Source: Owenia fusiformis
Lineage: Eukaryota > Annelida > Polychaeta > Sabellida > Oweniidae
Reading direction: 5' to 3'
Assembly (NCBI GenBank): GCA_903813345.2
Contig: CAIIXF020000009.1
Coordinates: forward strand, 4,090,001-4,154,000
Length of the DNA stretch: 64,000 nt
This document shows positions 23,479 through 34,752 of this stretch, in pieces; position 1 is the first letter of the stretch; each line of letters begins with the position of its first letter. The position numbers and the translations under genes are program-made. Below the pieces are notes generated by a model. The model was not told where the DNA came from, made no database searches, and saw only the letters and a program-made list of their open reading frames with translations.

Positions 23479-24560
23479 TTGATTAATATAATAATAGAGA
23501 AGATCTGGAAGAGATCAAAATCATATAGTAATAAATATGGCTATGGCATTGACGAAGTCTGGTACGCCTGGTGCACAGAGAAGTACCAGATTGTTACATC
23601 AGATCGCGTTGTGAAGCTATGTCAGCCGTATACCCGTCATAAAAATGGGACTGAGGATTAAAGAAGGTATTCAGGTGTTCCAAATTATAAGTCTCACTGT
23701 ATATAACAGCTGAAGACGTCTGAAATAACTATATCACAAATGAAGATGTTCACGTTGACAATACCAGTCATTTCTTATTAGATCTTATAAAAGTGCGTTT
23801 AAAGGGTAAAATGGCAAAATGATTAAATGTATCAAACCCCATAATTCCCTGATTTCCCATAGTTTACTACAACATTACCATTTACTGTTCATGACATTTT
23901 TGAGCAAGCAACCATATGGTATAAAGGAGATAGCATATACCATCTCCCTAAAGGAATTAACATCACTAAAAAAGACCCCATAAATAAACTTCAACATGTC
24001 ATATTTCCAATAAAATCATTGAAATTGGAAAAATGTCAAAGAATAATAAAAACAGGGATAAGCTTGTAATTTTAAACCTCATTAACGTTATAAATAAACT
24101 CCAAAATCAACTAGTTATTGGCATTTGGCGAGGAACTGCATGGTATATAGCAGAAACGCAGGGATCATTCCATCCATGGGTTGTTAATCCAATAAGACTT
24201 AGAAATAGAGTTTCCATTCATAAAACATCAAAGCAGTCTTCCTAGAGGAATTCCCATCAAAATTATTACTGGTTCATGCCTTCTCCTAATAAAGGAGTTA
24301 CGTCAAAAGTTCATAGTCAGTTTGACATGAGTAGGCGCTCAAGAAGATTGACAAAACTAAAGGCCTAGATTTTTCACTTAATACATGCAAAGACATCTGA
24401 ATTTGGTAAAGGAGCTGAGCATGACTTTTTATCAACAATTATTATGAAAAACAGTCTTTTACCATTATCTAATTCATGGTTGTATCTGTCTTTTAAGCTT
24501 CTAGATAAAATAATTGAATAAACACAATTAAATTATATTGGTTCCACTCTAATTCTAATT
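23479..24560 (+). pseudogene. Decayed coding-like patch, family unknown
   Basis: Protein-like fragments appear in broken frames. A piece at 23485-23661 contains DEVWYAWCTEKYQ and KLCQPYTRHKNG. A piece at 24033-24245 contains VIGIWRGTAWYIAETQGS. Further short readings near 24290-24500 include EFGKGAEHDF. Stop codons and frame changes separate them and no start or splice structure joins them. It looks like a dead mobile or captured gene, but I do not recognise the family and the signal could be chance. Confidence 0.3.
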
Positions 24561-25218
24561 TTCCCTTTGATCAGCCAGCAATGACAAGATGGAAATAAGA
24601 AAATTAACGAATTTCTGGTGAGAACACTTTATCAATTATTTCATACTACTACAGTAGCAGTAAATAAACCTATTTATCCCATACTTAGTAGTGTTAAAGT
24701 GAACTACTTGCCTGCTTACCTTGATATTATAGGTGTTCAAATATAAGTATTGTATAAATATATCTAAAGTAATATTGTAAAACCTGTAAATACTAGAAAA
24801 ACCTCTCTATGAAGAACATCTCTCTAAAAATAAGTTTTCAAAAGAAACAAATATTTTTTTTCTATTGACTCCCTACTACTTTACCTTATTTGAAGAATAT
24901 TGGAACATGTAAAATGGAACACAAATTCATCTTTCTTGAAATATTGATAATGTAATACTTGTATATGGTTGATACTAAACTGACACGTTAGGATTATTTT
25001 ATAAGTGTTCACTTATTGCCAAGCTGCCACTCTTGGCATTGTAGAAAATTCAGAGCTGTTGCAGTATTACAAGTTTATGACAAAATGCCTGGTAAGTTAT
25101 TCCAAAGCGTTACAAAATGTGTGACAATTTGTTACAGACCGTAACAGACTGCTTATGGCGCTAACTACAGATACTAACCAACTATATAGAGATCAGACAG
25201 ACTTTACTATCACTTTTG
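24561..25218. other. No gene seen
   Basis: A possible fragment of the pogo-like family (TGTAAAACCTGTAAATAC, then AACCTCTCTATGAAGAAC) lies at 24776-24840. Nothing else can be supported. Confidence 0.35.
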
Positions 25219-25438
25219 CTATTCTATATGGTCATTTCCTATGACATCACCGCATAGTTAATGAGCACGTATTAAGCACGCGTTCCTTCCACTTCGCTCA
25301 TTGGTTGAGAAAGGGTCAATGTGGTAGATTTGAAATGATTTATTACCTGGGCTGTCACAGACACCAATCTTTGGGGAGGGGCTGCTAAACTGTAATGTAG
25401 TATATACTAGGCAGAGGGTAGACTCTGCTCGCAGGGTA
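25219..25438 (-). mobile_element. MITE family D, left-truncated copy
   Basis: Matches 28241-28608 from TATATGGTCATTTCCTATGAC through GCTCATTGGTTGAGAAAGG to the terminus CTCGCAGGGTA. The TACCCTTTGC end is missing, so no TSD can be read. Confidence 0.75.
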
Positions 25439-25649
25439 CAGATCCACTTATCTTATAATATTGTCCCTAATCAACTTGAAATGAGTAAAGACTACAACAT
25501 TGTAAGAACATAGTGACTCTATCTGGGAGGTTGCTATATTGGGAACACTTTGATGTTCCCACTAAATGTGATTAGCACTTGAAAATTATCTCTAGTTTAA
25601 TCTTCCTCCCTTGCAAATCTTACTATATATTATGATCAGTTGTTTGAAG

Positions 25650-26032
25650 TGCTGAGTTATGAATTGAGTGGTGTTATATATCAATTGAGTGCTTTTTGTA
25701 TGAATTGAGTGCTTTTACATATGAATTGAGTGGCTTTATATATGAATTGAGTGGCTTCTACATATGAATTGAGAGCTTTTACATATGAATTGAGTGCTTT
25801 TATGATTTGAGCCTTCTTAAATAAATTGAGTGGTTCCATGTTTGAATTGAGTGGTTTTACACATGATATGAGTGGATTCATAAATGAATATATTTTTGGG
25901 AATAATAAAATATATATAACATATATTTTGGCAAAGATGTGATTTCATATACAAATCTTGTGTCTTAATTTGTATGAATTGAGTGCTTTTGAGTATGAAT
26001 TGAGCACTTTTGTATATGAAATGAGTGTTTAT
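25650..26032. repeat. ~22-bp minisatellite, TATGAATTGAGTGCTTTTA unit, two blocks
   Basis: About ten units at 25650-25885, then a gap of unrelated AT-rich DNA, then three more at 25970-26032. Minus-strand ORFs with repeated KALNSYVKALNSYV-type text are translations of the repeat, not proteins. Confidence 0.8.
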
Positions 26033-26433
26033 ATAATTTGTATTTTTATACAGATTGTCTCTCAAAGTCTTGCCAGAGGGTATAATCAAAGAATATTTCA
26101 GCTTATCTCATGTCAAGCCCTTTTGACATCCTCTCACCCTCTACATATCTTTCACACCCACAAGAGATGATCTAAGGGCACTGCAAACTCAAGGACACAA
26201 AATGTTAGCATCGATAACAGTATTCCCTAAATATACATGACAAAATTTCTCTGCATGGATTTCCATAATCTATGTTCCATTTTTGTCATAAAGCAAATAA
26301 AAACAGTAATAATAGCAAAATATTCATCAACAATATTTCCGAATGCCATAAAGTTGAGGAACAATTCACAAATGAGTAGTTGGGGAAAGGATAAATGTAA
26401 TTTGGCCTCATATTAGGGATGTAATGTAATAAC

Positions 26434-26950
26434 TAGGGATGGGACGGTTCGTTTCGGTTCGGTTCGGTTCGGTTTTTTCGGATCATCAGCCGTCGGTTCA
26501 GTTTTTTCGGTTCGGTTCATTCATTTTAAGGAATTGTATTGATTGACATGATTAGCTGCTTTGTCTCTGACGTTATAACAATATTTTATAGATGGAATTT
26601 TATGTTATAGTATTTCATGAACAATACATATTATTTAGAATACACGACTAAAGAATATAGTACCAGGGACCACATGATTGATTACCGAGGGATACGAATA
26701 CGCAGATATAAAACGAATCTATAAAACGAGTGAGCTAGCAACAGACAAGACAGACAAGGTAGGGACTAGGAATATCAAAAATGTTGCTGTAAAACAGTGT
26801 TTTTAACTGTTTTATTGATACTTGACCAATGAAATATTGATCCGAAAACGATCCGAAAAGCTGATCCGAAAGTAGGGCCGTGATCCGAAAACCGATCCGA
26901 AGGCTATGAACCGCGGTTTTTCGGTATTTCGGTTATCCGTCCCACCCCTA
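26434..26950. mobile_element. hAT-like non-autonomous element, GTAATAAC 8-bp TSD
   Basis: GTAATAAC at 26426-26433 and 26951-26958 is a perfect 8-bp TSD. Ends TAGGGATGGGACGG and CCGTCCCACCCCTA are inverted. Subterminal DNA is packed with TTCGGTTCGG words on the left and GATCCGAAAA words on the right, as expected for clustered hAT transposase sites. There is no transposase ORF. Length 517 bp. Confidence 0.85.
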
Positions 26951-26958
26951 GTAATAAC

Positions 26959-27502
26959 AAGTAAATGAGAATGCAAACCTATATATTTTGAATTGTTAAA
27001 CTCATGGCTGGTATACTTAAGGAATAAAGACAGAGATTTATGATATATGACAAAAAAAATTATTCTGTTCATTGTTAAAAGACCGAAATCACGTAGCGAT
27101 TGAGGTCTTTGGCAATGGCCAGAATATAATTTGAGGTCATATATTTGACATAAATCATAAAATAAAGGTCTTTGTTAAGATTCTAATATGATAAACAGAC
27201 AGGAAAAACAAATATTTGCATTTATGAATTTTAGTGGTCATACATACTACAATATAGACAAATAAATCAATTGTTCTAGCTATTGTGACGTCATGTATCA
27301 TATTAGAATTTTAGATGTTTTCTATTTGTTGCTGTGTTCTGCAACCATTTTTTGTGCATTATCGTTGGCATTTGCACCCCCCCCCCTCGCTTTGGTGAAC
27401 TAAGCAAAGTACATGTAGATTATTTAAGTCAATATGTAGTTTAAGAAGTAAGATATAGGTCAGGTCAAGACAGATATGAAATGCTGACAACATACTGTAG
27501 AT
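26959..27502. other. No feature seen
   Basis: A poly-C run is near 27378. No supportable gene or repeat. Confidence 0.4.
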
Positions 27503-27667
27503 AACAAGGCATTAATATATGCAAAATGTCACTACCTGCCATTTGCTACATTTGTTACAGACGTCGCACTCCGAATGCAAAACTTCAAACACCAAATACC
27601 AACAACCCATGTCACAAAAAAAGTTGGAGACCATAACAATATGTCAACATTTTTGGTGGTGATGTAA
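27503..27667 (+). mobile_element. MITE family A, full-length copy
   Basis: Begins AACAAGGCATTAATATATGC and ends TTTGGTGGTGATGTA. The interior retains GACGTCGCACTCCGAATGC, where other copies have TG/CA instead of CG, indicating less CpG decay in that patch. Confidence 0.75.
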
Positions 27668-28203
27668 TTAAAAGATTTGCTATATTTGAGGCTAATTAAA
27701 ATTTAACCGTAAAAAATAATCAGTTGTCTCATATTACACATGCCTTGGCTAGCCATCAACTGACAGTTTTAGTACCTACTGTTTTATGGCCAGCTCATTT
27801 TGAATAAAATAGTGGCAGAAACTAAAAATCTCCTTCTACCATCCTAAGTAAACGAAACCCTCAAAAATTCATACTGCTAGTAGCAAAAGGGAAATATGTA
27901 ATTAGTTTCAGAATGGGTCATTGCAGATGGTGGATTTCAATGTAGTAAAGGTAGAGCCCTCTCTAGACCTCAGCCTCATCTCCATATTACCACTATGGCC
28001 AGTGGGAATTAAGTATAATAGTGATAGAGTGATATTACTTCCCAGGGGTAGTGGTAATTCTCCAATAATTGCTCTGTCAGAGTGCTCGATTAATGGCCGA
28101 GTAATGACTGGAAACCTATTTTAATTTAGGTCAATCTCTCTACTTTCAACTGCTTCATCTAATATCCACAACTTCCAATCTTATTTCCTCTCATGATGGT
28201 AGC
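27668..28203. other. No gene seen
   Basis: The plus-strand ORF at 27921-28124 lacks any motif or splice context. Nothing supportable. Confidence 0.4.
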
Positions 28204-28210
28204 GTAAAAT

Positions 28211-28993
28211 CAGGCCTGTCAACTTGGGAACACCTAACATTACCCTTTGCATTCGTTCGACTTCACTTCTTAAAAGAGAGCTCCGTCTTCACTCTTTCAA
28301 ACTGAAATAAACCTGTGAACTCACCGCGCCAATCAGTGCTCGTCGGCCAAATTTGACCGACGTTCTATATATGGTCATTCCTTCTGACGTCATCGTTAAG
28401 CCCGGAATTGACCAATGACAATTCAGAAATTATTTTGGCACGTGTTTCTTCAAGCTCGCTGATTGGTGGAAGACAGGTCAGCGCGTAGGTCAGAAGTGAT
28501 TTATTACCCAAACTGTCACTGGTACCTGTCGTGGGGGTGGGGCTACTAAACTGTAATATGGTTTCTACTAGGCAGAGTGTAGTTTAACTAGACTCTGCAC
28601 GCAGGGTAACCTAACATATGAGTGACTTACAAATGTTAAACACCTTTCTTCAGATTTTGGACACCTTGGCCCAAATCTGAACTCCTTGGCCCACATTTCA
28701 AGCACCTTGGTTCAAATTATATTGCATGTAACTAAATCTTTGACACCTGAAAAAAGTGTGACATATACGATATCCGCGTGAAATGCGTTCGTTTTTTTTG
28801 GCATTCAGTTTAGTGCTGTATCGGCGATCACTTTTTTTGAAGTTTTTCTACAAGAATTTTTTTGCTTGACAATAATCAGGTAAAATGTGTATTTGCGTGA
28901 CATATTCTGTCACGCAAAAATAACTGGCGTGACTTCAAATTTTCCAGCAAATGTGTGACAAATACGCAAATTGCGGGACAGTTGGACGGCCTG
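28211..28993. mobile_element. hAT-like element interrupted by a family D MITE
   Basis: Ends CAGGCCTGTCAACTTGGGA and GGGACAGTTGGACGGCCTG are roughly inverted. Flanks GTAAAAT (28204-28210) and GTAATAT (28994-29000) may be a 7- to 8-bp TSD with one change. Family D sits at 28241-28608 just inside the left end. The remainder contains a three-unit CCTTGG(C/T)(C/T)CA repeat (28660-28720) and a perfect 11-bp hairpin TTTGCGTGACA/TGTCACGCAAA (28892-28918). Confidence 0.6.
28241..28608 (-). mobile_element. MITE family D, full copy with 9-bp TSD
   Basis: ACCTAACAT at 28232-28240 and 28609-28617 is a perfect 9-bp TSD around TACCCTTTGC...CGCAGGGTA. Length 368 bp. The interior has CCAAT words on both strands, a perfect CRE (TGACGTCA, 28385-28392) and many CpGs. 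A 9-bp TSD suggests a Mutator-like origin, though no transposase is present to confirm it. Confidence 0.9.
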
Positions 28994-29037
28994 GTAATAT
29001 GTATGTAAAACTCCATTCTACTCTGCCTACCTTAGGA

Positions 29038-29093
29038 AGCCGAATACTTGAATTCATCCATAATAAAAAGTTGGAGACTGTAACAATCACTGC
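29038..29093 (+). mobile_element. MITE family A, right-end fragment
   Basis: AATAAAAAGTTGGAGACTGT followed by AACAATCAC matches the right third of family A. The terminal GTGACATA is lost. Confidence 0.4.
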
Positions 29094-29189
29094 TGAGTCT
29101 TAACATCCATTCAAAAACAATAAAATCAAAATGTCACTTAATCTATTAAAATTCTTAAAATATAGAGCACAAACTTGTTTACTATTATC

Positions 29190-31350
29190 CAGTGATCTCC
29201 CCAGCATTTAGGCAATTGGGCACAACACCCACCAGCGATTTTGAAAATAGGCTTGAACCATGTTGAAATGGACCATGGCGATACCATGGTATACCATGGT
29301 ATACCATGGTATATGGCCATGAAATGCAATGAAATACCATGGTAATACCATGGCCGATCATGAACGTTAAATGGCACCATTGCATTTCATTGTTAACAGT
29401 GCGTTTTTAACATGGAGTTTTCCATTGAAAAAATACTGCCGTTTCGCAGTATTTCATGGTCAGAAACCATCAAATGCTATGATATCATGGTCAAGTCCTC
29501 GGCCATGATATCATTGCATTTGATGGTTTCTTGACCATGATATCATTGCATTTGATGGTTTCTGACCATGAAATACTGTGAAACAGCAGTATTTTTTCAA
29601 TGGGAAACTCCATGTTAAACATGTAATTTTGTATCTAAAAAATACCACTGTTTCACAGTATTTCATGGTCAAATACCATCAAATGCAGTGATATCATGGT
29701 CTAGACATTTAACCATGATATGCAATGGAGCCATTTAATTATCACAATCTACTATGGTATACTGTAGAAACTATACTTAAAAATTTGCATTTAAAAATAC
29801 TGCTATTTTGCAGTATTTCATGGTTCCAAACCATCAAATGCAATGAAGTACAGTCAAGATGTTTAATCGAAGACTGGAGGTTTGACTTACAAAATATTAA
29901 GTTGATCTCCTATTTAACCGACAACAGTCAAATAAAAGTAAAACATATTTGTTTAACAAAAAAAATTGTTTCTAGGGTTATTTACTTAATTATTCATAAT
30001 AGAAATTAATTTATTAAATAAAGGAACAAAAGTATATAAAGTTGTGATTTTGATGAATATCAGAATCACTAATTATAATAATTTGGTTATCTAATCAACA
30101 TTTATTAATAAAGATATTTCATGTAAAAAATACTTTTTGAACATGGCCTTTCATTGTATTTCACTGCATTGCAAGAAAGACCATTGCATTTCATTGCATA
30201 TCATGATCAATCATTGTATTGCATTGCATTTCATGGTTAAACGTGGTATTTCATTGCATTTCATGATCCATTTCAACTCTGACCAATTTTAGACTTGAGA
30301 CTCTTGTAGAGTTCTTTTTAGCAATGAAATACCATGGTATAACCATGGTATTTGATGGTCAGGTTTGACAATGAAATGCTATGAAATATAATCAACCACA
30401 AATGCAATGATATGCCATGATAAATGATAGTTATGATTATGGCAATGAAAGACCATGGTGTGACCATAGTGTTTGATGGTCAGGTTTGACAATAAAATGC
30501 CATGAAATACCACCAACCATGAAATGCAATGATAAAACCATGATAAATGAGAGTTATGATTTTGGCAATGAAATGACATGGTATGACCATGGTAATTGAT
30601 TGTCACACATACAATGAAATGCCATGAAATGTCATCAACCATGATATACAATGGTAATACCATGGTAAATGATGGTCAGGTACATAACAATAAAATATCA
30701 TGGTATGACCATGACATTTGATTGTCAAATTGTACTATGAAATACCATCAACCATGATATACAATGGTAATACCATGGTAAATGATGGTCAGGAACATGG
30801 CAATGAAATACCATGGTATGACCATGGTATTTGATTGTCACATCTTATAATGAAATGCTATCAACCATGATATACCATGGTAAATTATGGTCAGGGTTAC
30901 ATGGCATTGAAATACCATGGTATTTGATTGTCACATCTTACAATGAAATGCCATGAAATGCAATCAACCATGATATACCATGGTAATACCATGGTAAATG
31001 ATGGTCAGGAACATGGCAATGAAATACCATGGTATTTGATGGCAAACTTTAGACATGAAATACCATGAAACATGGTGTAACATGATATACCATGGTATAC
31101 CATGGTCAAAAATTGACCAAAAAAACATCATTGCCACCATGGTCAGAGATGATGGTTATTTCATTGCCGATCATGATAGACCATGTATCATGGTTTACGT
31201 TTAAACATGGAACCCTCCTGAAAATCTATTTGCATCCACTTGAAAATGAGAAAAATCATAAAAAATGGCATATTTTGACCAATTTTGGTCTGAATTCTGA
31301 AAATGACAATTTTGCACCCAGCTGAGAAAAAAATTCTGAGAAGGTCACTG
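29190..31350 (+). mobile_element. MITE family B copy split by a 1.95-kb insertion
   Basis: The left part 29190-29259 starts CAGTGATCTCCCCAGCATT. The right part 31210-31350 contains ATCCACTTGAAAATGAGAAA and TTTGGTCTGAATTCTGAAAA and ends AAGGTCACTG. Together they make one normal B element of about 210 bp. GAACC at 29255-29259 and 31210-31214 flanks the insert as a possible 5-bp TSD. The family D element at 31355 used the last bases of this B copy as part of its target. Confidence 0.8.
29260..31209. repeat. Palindrome-rich ACCATGGT island inserted in MITE B
   Basis: About 1.95 kb is saturated with ACCATGGT, AATGAAAT, ATTTGATGG and CATGATAT words. The edges CCATGTTGAAATGG and TTTAAACATGG are roughly inverted. 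At 29409-29618 there is a large hairpin (AACATGGAGTTTTCC... with its complement, about 85-bp arms). From about 30350 to 31010 a unit of about 105-121 bp repeats, with ATGGTCAGG at 30355, 30476, 30672, 30783, 30897 and 31001. No other B copy contains this DNA. ORFs within it are translations of the repeat. Confidence 0.85.
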
Positions 31351-31354
31351 CTAC

Positions 31355-31702
31355 TACCCTGCGCGCAGAGTCTAGTTATAAACTACACTCTGGCTAATAT
31401 AGACTATATTTCAGTTTAGCCGCCCCGCCCCGAAGATTGGTGCCTGTGACAGCCCGTGTAATAAATAATTTTAAATCTACCACGCTGATCCTTTCTCAAC
31501 CAATCAGCAAAATGGAAGGAACACGCGCAAAATACATGCTCATTAACTATGCAAGGATGTCAGAGGAAATGACCATATAAAAAGTCGACCGTATTTCGAT
31601 GACAAACTCTGATTGGCTCAGTGAGATCAGCGATTTATTGTAAAATGAAACAGTGAAGACAGCTCTCTTTTAAGAAGTGAAGTCGAAAGAATGCTAAGGG
31701 TA
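31355..31702 (+). mobile_element. MITE family D, full copy with 9-bp TSD
   Basis: CACTGCTAC (31346-31354) and CACTGTTAC (31703-31711) are a 9-bp TSD with one difference. Ends TACCCTGCGCGCAGAG and GAATGCTAAGGGTA. The interior has TTTCTCAACCAATCAG (CCAAT) and many CpGs. It is opposite in orientation to the 28241 copy. Confidence 0.9.
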
Positions 31703-31711
31703 CACTGTTAC

Positions 31712-32630
31712 CTGACTCTGCATGACATTTTAAAAACTAATAATTTCTGACAACAAAATCTGTAATTCATATCTGTTAAGGAATGTAATTCAATAATATT
31801 CTTGAAAAATGAGAACACAGGAATCTATTAACAGAACAAATAAGCTCTGTTTTAAATTAATTTTAGATGTCTTTATCAAGGAACACTGTGATTTCAACCA
31901 TGTACAAAGTACAATAGTATATCAGATCTCTTACAAAATGTTTCTTTTTTTCTTAAGATCCACTTTAAAATTAAAACATACTCAGTTCAAAATCTGTATA
32001 TCTACCATTACCAAATTAAAACAATGGAAAGTCATTTAAAGGTTAATATTTGACCAATTTTGGGCATTCTTAGTTGGAATTACAAAAACTAGTAGTTTGC
32101 ATTTGCAATATGAAAAAATATAAGAGTAGGCCCAACTGATTTAGTATATAGGTCTATGAAATATCAAACAATAATGAGAATTTGTTCATTGAATGAAAAC
32201 ATATTGTACATTAACATGAAATATGGGACAACAATTCAGCTTGCAAAAGCTTGAAATATGGGACAATCATTTGACAAGAAATGAGATATAGGGCAATAAT
32301 TATTTCACAAGCTCAGTTAAATACTGTAAATTGATTCCATTTTGCCTGCTTTAATTTTGCAATTTACCGATCCTTTTCAAAATCTTCGATCATCCGTAAT
32401 CAATAGATGATGTCATCCTATGTTATTTAGAAGAATTACCAATTTAAAAATAAAAGGTAGCCAATCAAGGTAATAATGAAAATGCCAAATTAAATAGCGC
32501 AATTGAATCCAATTTACAGTTAAGTCCATTGATATCTTTAAATGAATAATTTTGTGCAACACTAGGCTTAATATTGTAGCCTATGTCTGAAAATGCAAAA
32601 TTATTTCCCTGGGCAAATGTACAAATTAAA
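31712..32630. other. No gene seen
   Basis: A weak repeat of GAAATATGGGACAA words lies at 32215-32290. ORFs are short and featureless. Confidence 0.4.
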
Positions 32631-32668
32631 ACAAGGCATTAAAAATGACATAATGGCACCACTTGGTT
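32631..32668 (+). mobile_element. MITE family A, left-end fragment
   Basis: ACAAGGCATTAAAAATGACA followed by TAATGGCACCACTTGG. Only the first 35-40 bp are recognisable. Confidence 0.4.
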
Positions 32669-32869
32669 GAATTTTCAAATGATTAGATTACTGGGTTTTT
32701 AACAACGCCGTCCTCCCATTATAAGGACGTAAATAAATAGTCATGGACGCAGAAAAAAATTGTTGGTGCGTTCTTGGGACGCATTACTCACCATAGGTTG
32801 CAAACACATGAATTATTAATCTTGAAACTTCCCTCATTTGACGAAAACGTATCAGAAATAAAATTATAT

Positions 32870-33320
32870 TTTTACTTCCGGTATGGTTGATTCTGGTTCG
32901 CTCTTATTTTTTGACTAATTGCGCATGTGTCAAATACTCATCAATATTGATTGGGCAATAAATACCGAGCATGCGCACATGTTAAATGTTTTAAACTATT
33001 TTTCATATTTAGATGTCGCTACCATCTCTTGTTGGTTCTACGAGAGCATTACCCTTCCCGTCATTCATTTAGAAATTCAAAATATCAAACAACATTTTCG
33101 AGGCATTCGTGATTCAGAAAAAGCATAAGCACTGTCATTTTCAATCGAATCAACATCCAGAGATGTAAAAAAACATTGTTTCGAAGGCTAGGTTGCCTTT
33201 GGAAAAATATCTTGATGGGAATGAATCATCATTCTTTGCGCATGCGCGAATGGTGTTGGCGGACAATTTAAAAAAATTCGGAGGAATCTATAGAAGGACT
33301 CGCACTGTCTGATGTTAGAC
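32870..33320. promoter_or_regulatory. Possible promoter-like patch (ETS, NRF1-type words)
   Basis: ACTTCCGG at 32874-32881 is a consensus ETS/GABP site. Two AT-diluted GCGCATG/GCATGCGC words lie near 32923 and 32970, and TTGCGCATGCGCGAA at 33238-33252 is a full NRF1-type palindrome. CpG is higher here than around it. Such a combination marks housekeeping promoters in animals. However, no coding exon with a good start and donor was found on either strand, so this may be a 5' non-coding exon region, an enhancer or chance. Confidence 0.3.
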
Positions 33321-33799
33321 TTTCCCTTTCAAGTTAAGTTCATCCTTTATGAAGTAGTGTTTTGCCACCAACCTAAAAGACACTCATTACTATAACACAA
33401 ATGGCCTTGGTTGTGACATTCTGTAACGCATTTACACTTGTAACATAAAGAATACATGTTTATCAAATGTTTCTCTTTTTTCAATTGGGACCCACTTTTT
33501 TAGGAGGGACCCCAAATTTTTTTAACACTGGGTCCCTGGGACTCACTTTTCATAGTCCCTATTGAAAACGCTGGATAAGCAGCTTGTAACAGATGCCTGT
33601 GCCAATACTGGTCTCAAAATGATGATTCACAAGTCACAGAAATTGCATACTAATCCACATACTTTGGGTGATAATCTAATCAATATTAGACAGCAAAAAG
33701 CTTTAAAGTTTACTCGACCTAGAGATTCCTATTGAGACTAATGGGTTGACATGCTAACTGCTAACACAGTTTCTGATCTGGTTTAAGACCATACACATA
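33321..33799. other. No feature seen
   Basis: A GGGACCCACTT/AGGGACCCC/GGGTCCCTGGGAC cluster at 33490-33545 may be a degenerate TIR element but could not be delimited. Confidence 0.3.
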
Positions 33800-33985
33800 C
33801 AATGAAACCTGTATATCCGAACACCTCTCTAATCTGAACACCTCTCAATGTGAACACTTTTTCCCTAACTCCCCAATTTGTTATCTCATATCGACTCATA
33901 TATTTAAAAACTAGAAATATGAACAGCTGTTATCTTAATACTTTTGATATGTTCTTGTAGTGTTCAGATAAGGCAGGTTTTACTG
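33800..33985 (+). mobile_element. pogo-like MITE (family G), copy 2 with TA TSD
   Basis: CAATGAAACCTGTATATCCG at the left and GGCAGGTTTTACTG at the right are inverted, bounded by TA (33798-33799 and 33986-33987). The internal CGAACACCTCTCTAATCTGA resembles the 50393 copy. Pogo/Tigger elements target TA and have CAG...CTG ends (family knowledge). Confidence 0.8.
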
Positions 33986-33987
33986 TA

Positions 33988-34632
33988 AAGCGCAAAATTA
34001 ATGAAAATTCGGGGTGACAAAATTACAAGCAACGTGTATAATTAACCTACCAATCTATTCCTTACAATATCAAATATAATATCGCCCAAAAGATTCACAA
34101 TAGTACTATGTTATAAATTGGTGAAGTTATTAATGATTCAAAGAGCAAAAATGAATGAAAAACATTTAAATTCTCCCAAATACTAAGAATGATAACCATT
34201 CTTACAGAAAAATAATACATTATTGTAAAAATCTTTAGTTTTCCTGGAATAAAGTATGTACTTTTGTGATTTTTAGAAAATAGACATGACAAGGAATGAC
34301 ATGAGCCAAAAATATTCTAAAATTGTAACAATTATATATCTGATTCTCTCTTTAAGGCAGGCAAGGTAGAATGACTTTTGGTTGTGATTGATTTAGCCAG
34401 ATTATTACTTTTATGGACATTGGACAACCTTAATAGTAAAAATCATATCCTGATAGTCAGAGCCTATGTAATACATGTATGAAGCTCTCTTTTAAGGGGC
34501 AAAATGTGAAAAGGTGCTAATTTGTACAGACACACTCATGGCTAAACCCTGTGATATTCACAGTTACCAATCTGTAATTCGTTCTATCGGTCCAAAGCAT
34601 TTCACAAACCTGTACTTGGCCAATTTGAAAGT
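33988..34632. other. No feature seen
   Basis: No supportable gene or repeat. Confidence 0.4.
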
Positions 34633-34752
34633 AATCCCGAACTAGACTCACTGCCGTATTCACAGTTCTTGAACTAGACTCACTGCCATATTCACAGTTC
34701 TTGAACTAGACTCACTGCCATATTCACAGTTCTTGAACTAGACTCACTGCCA
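34633..34752. repeat. 32-bp tandem repeat, ~3.7 units
   Basis: Unit GAACTAGACTCACTGCC(A/G)T followed by ATTCACAGTTCTT. The units are nearly identical, so the array is young. Confidence 0.8.

Noticed and set aside
25681-26089. Minus-strand ORFs with repeated ALNSYV/TQFIYK text as a repeat protein
   Set aside because: They translate the 22-bp minisatellite; frames shift between units and there is no start or splice support.
30379-30663. Minus-strand ORF of 94 codons rich in His and Trp
   Set aside because: It lies wholly within the ACCATGGT island and reflects its word composition.
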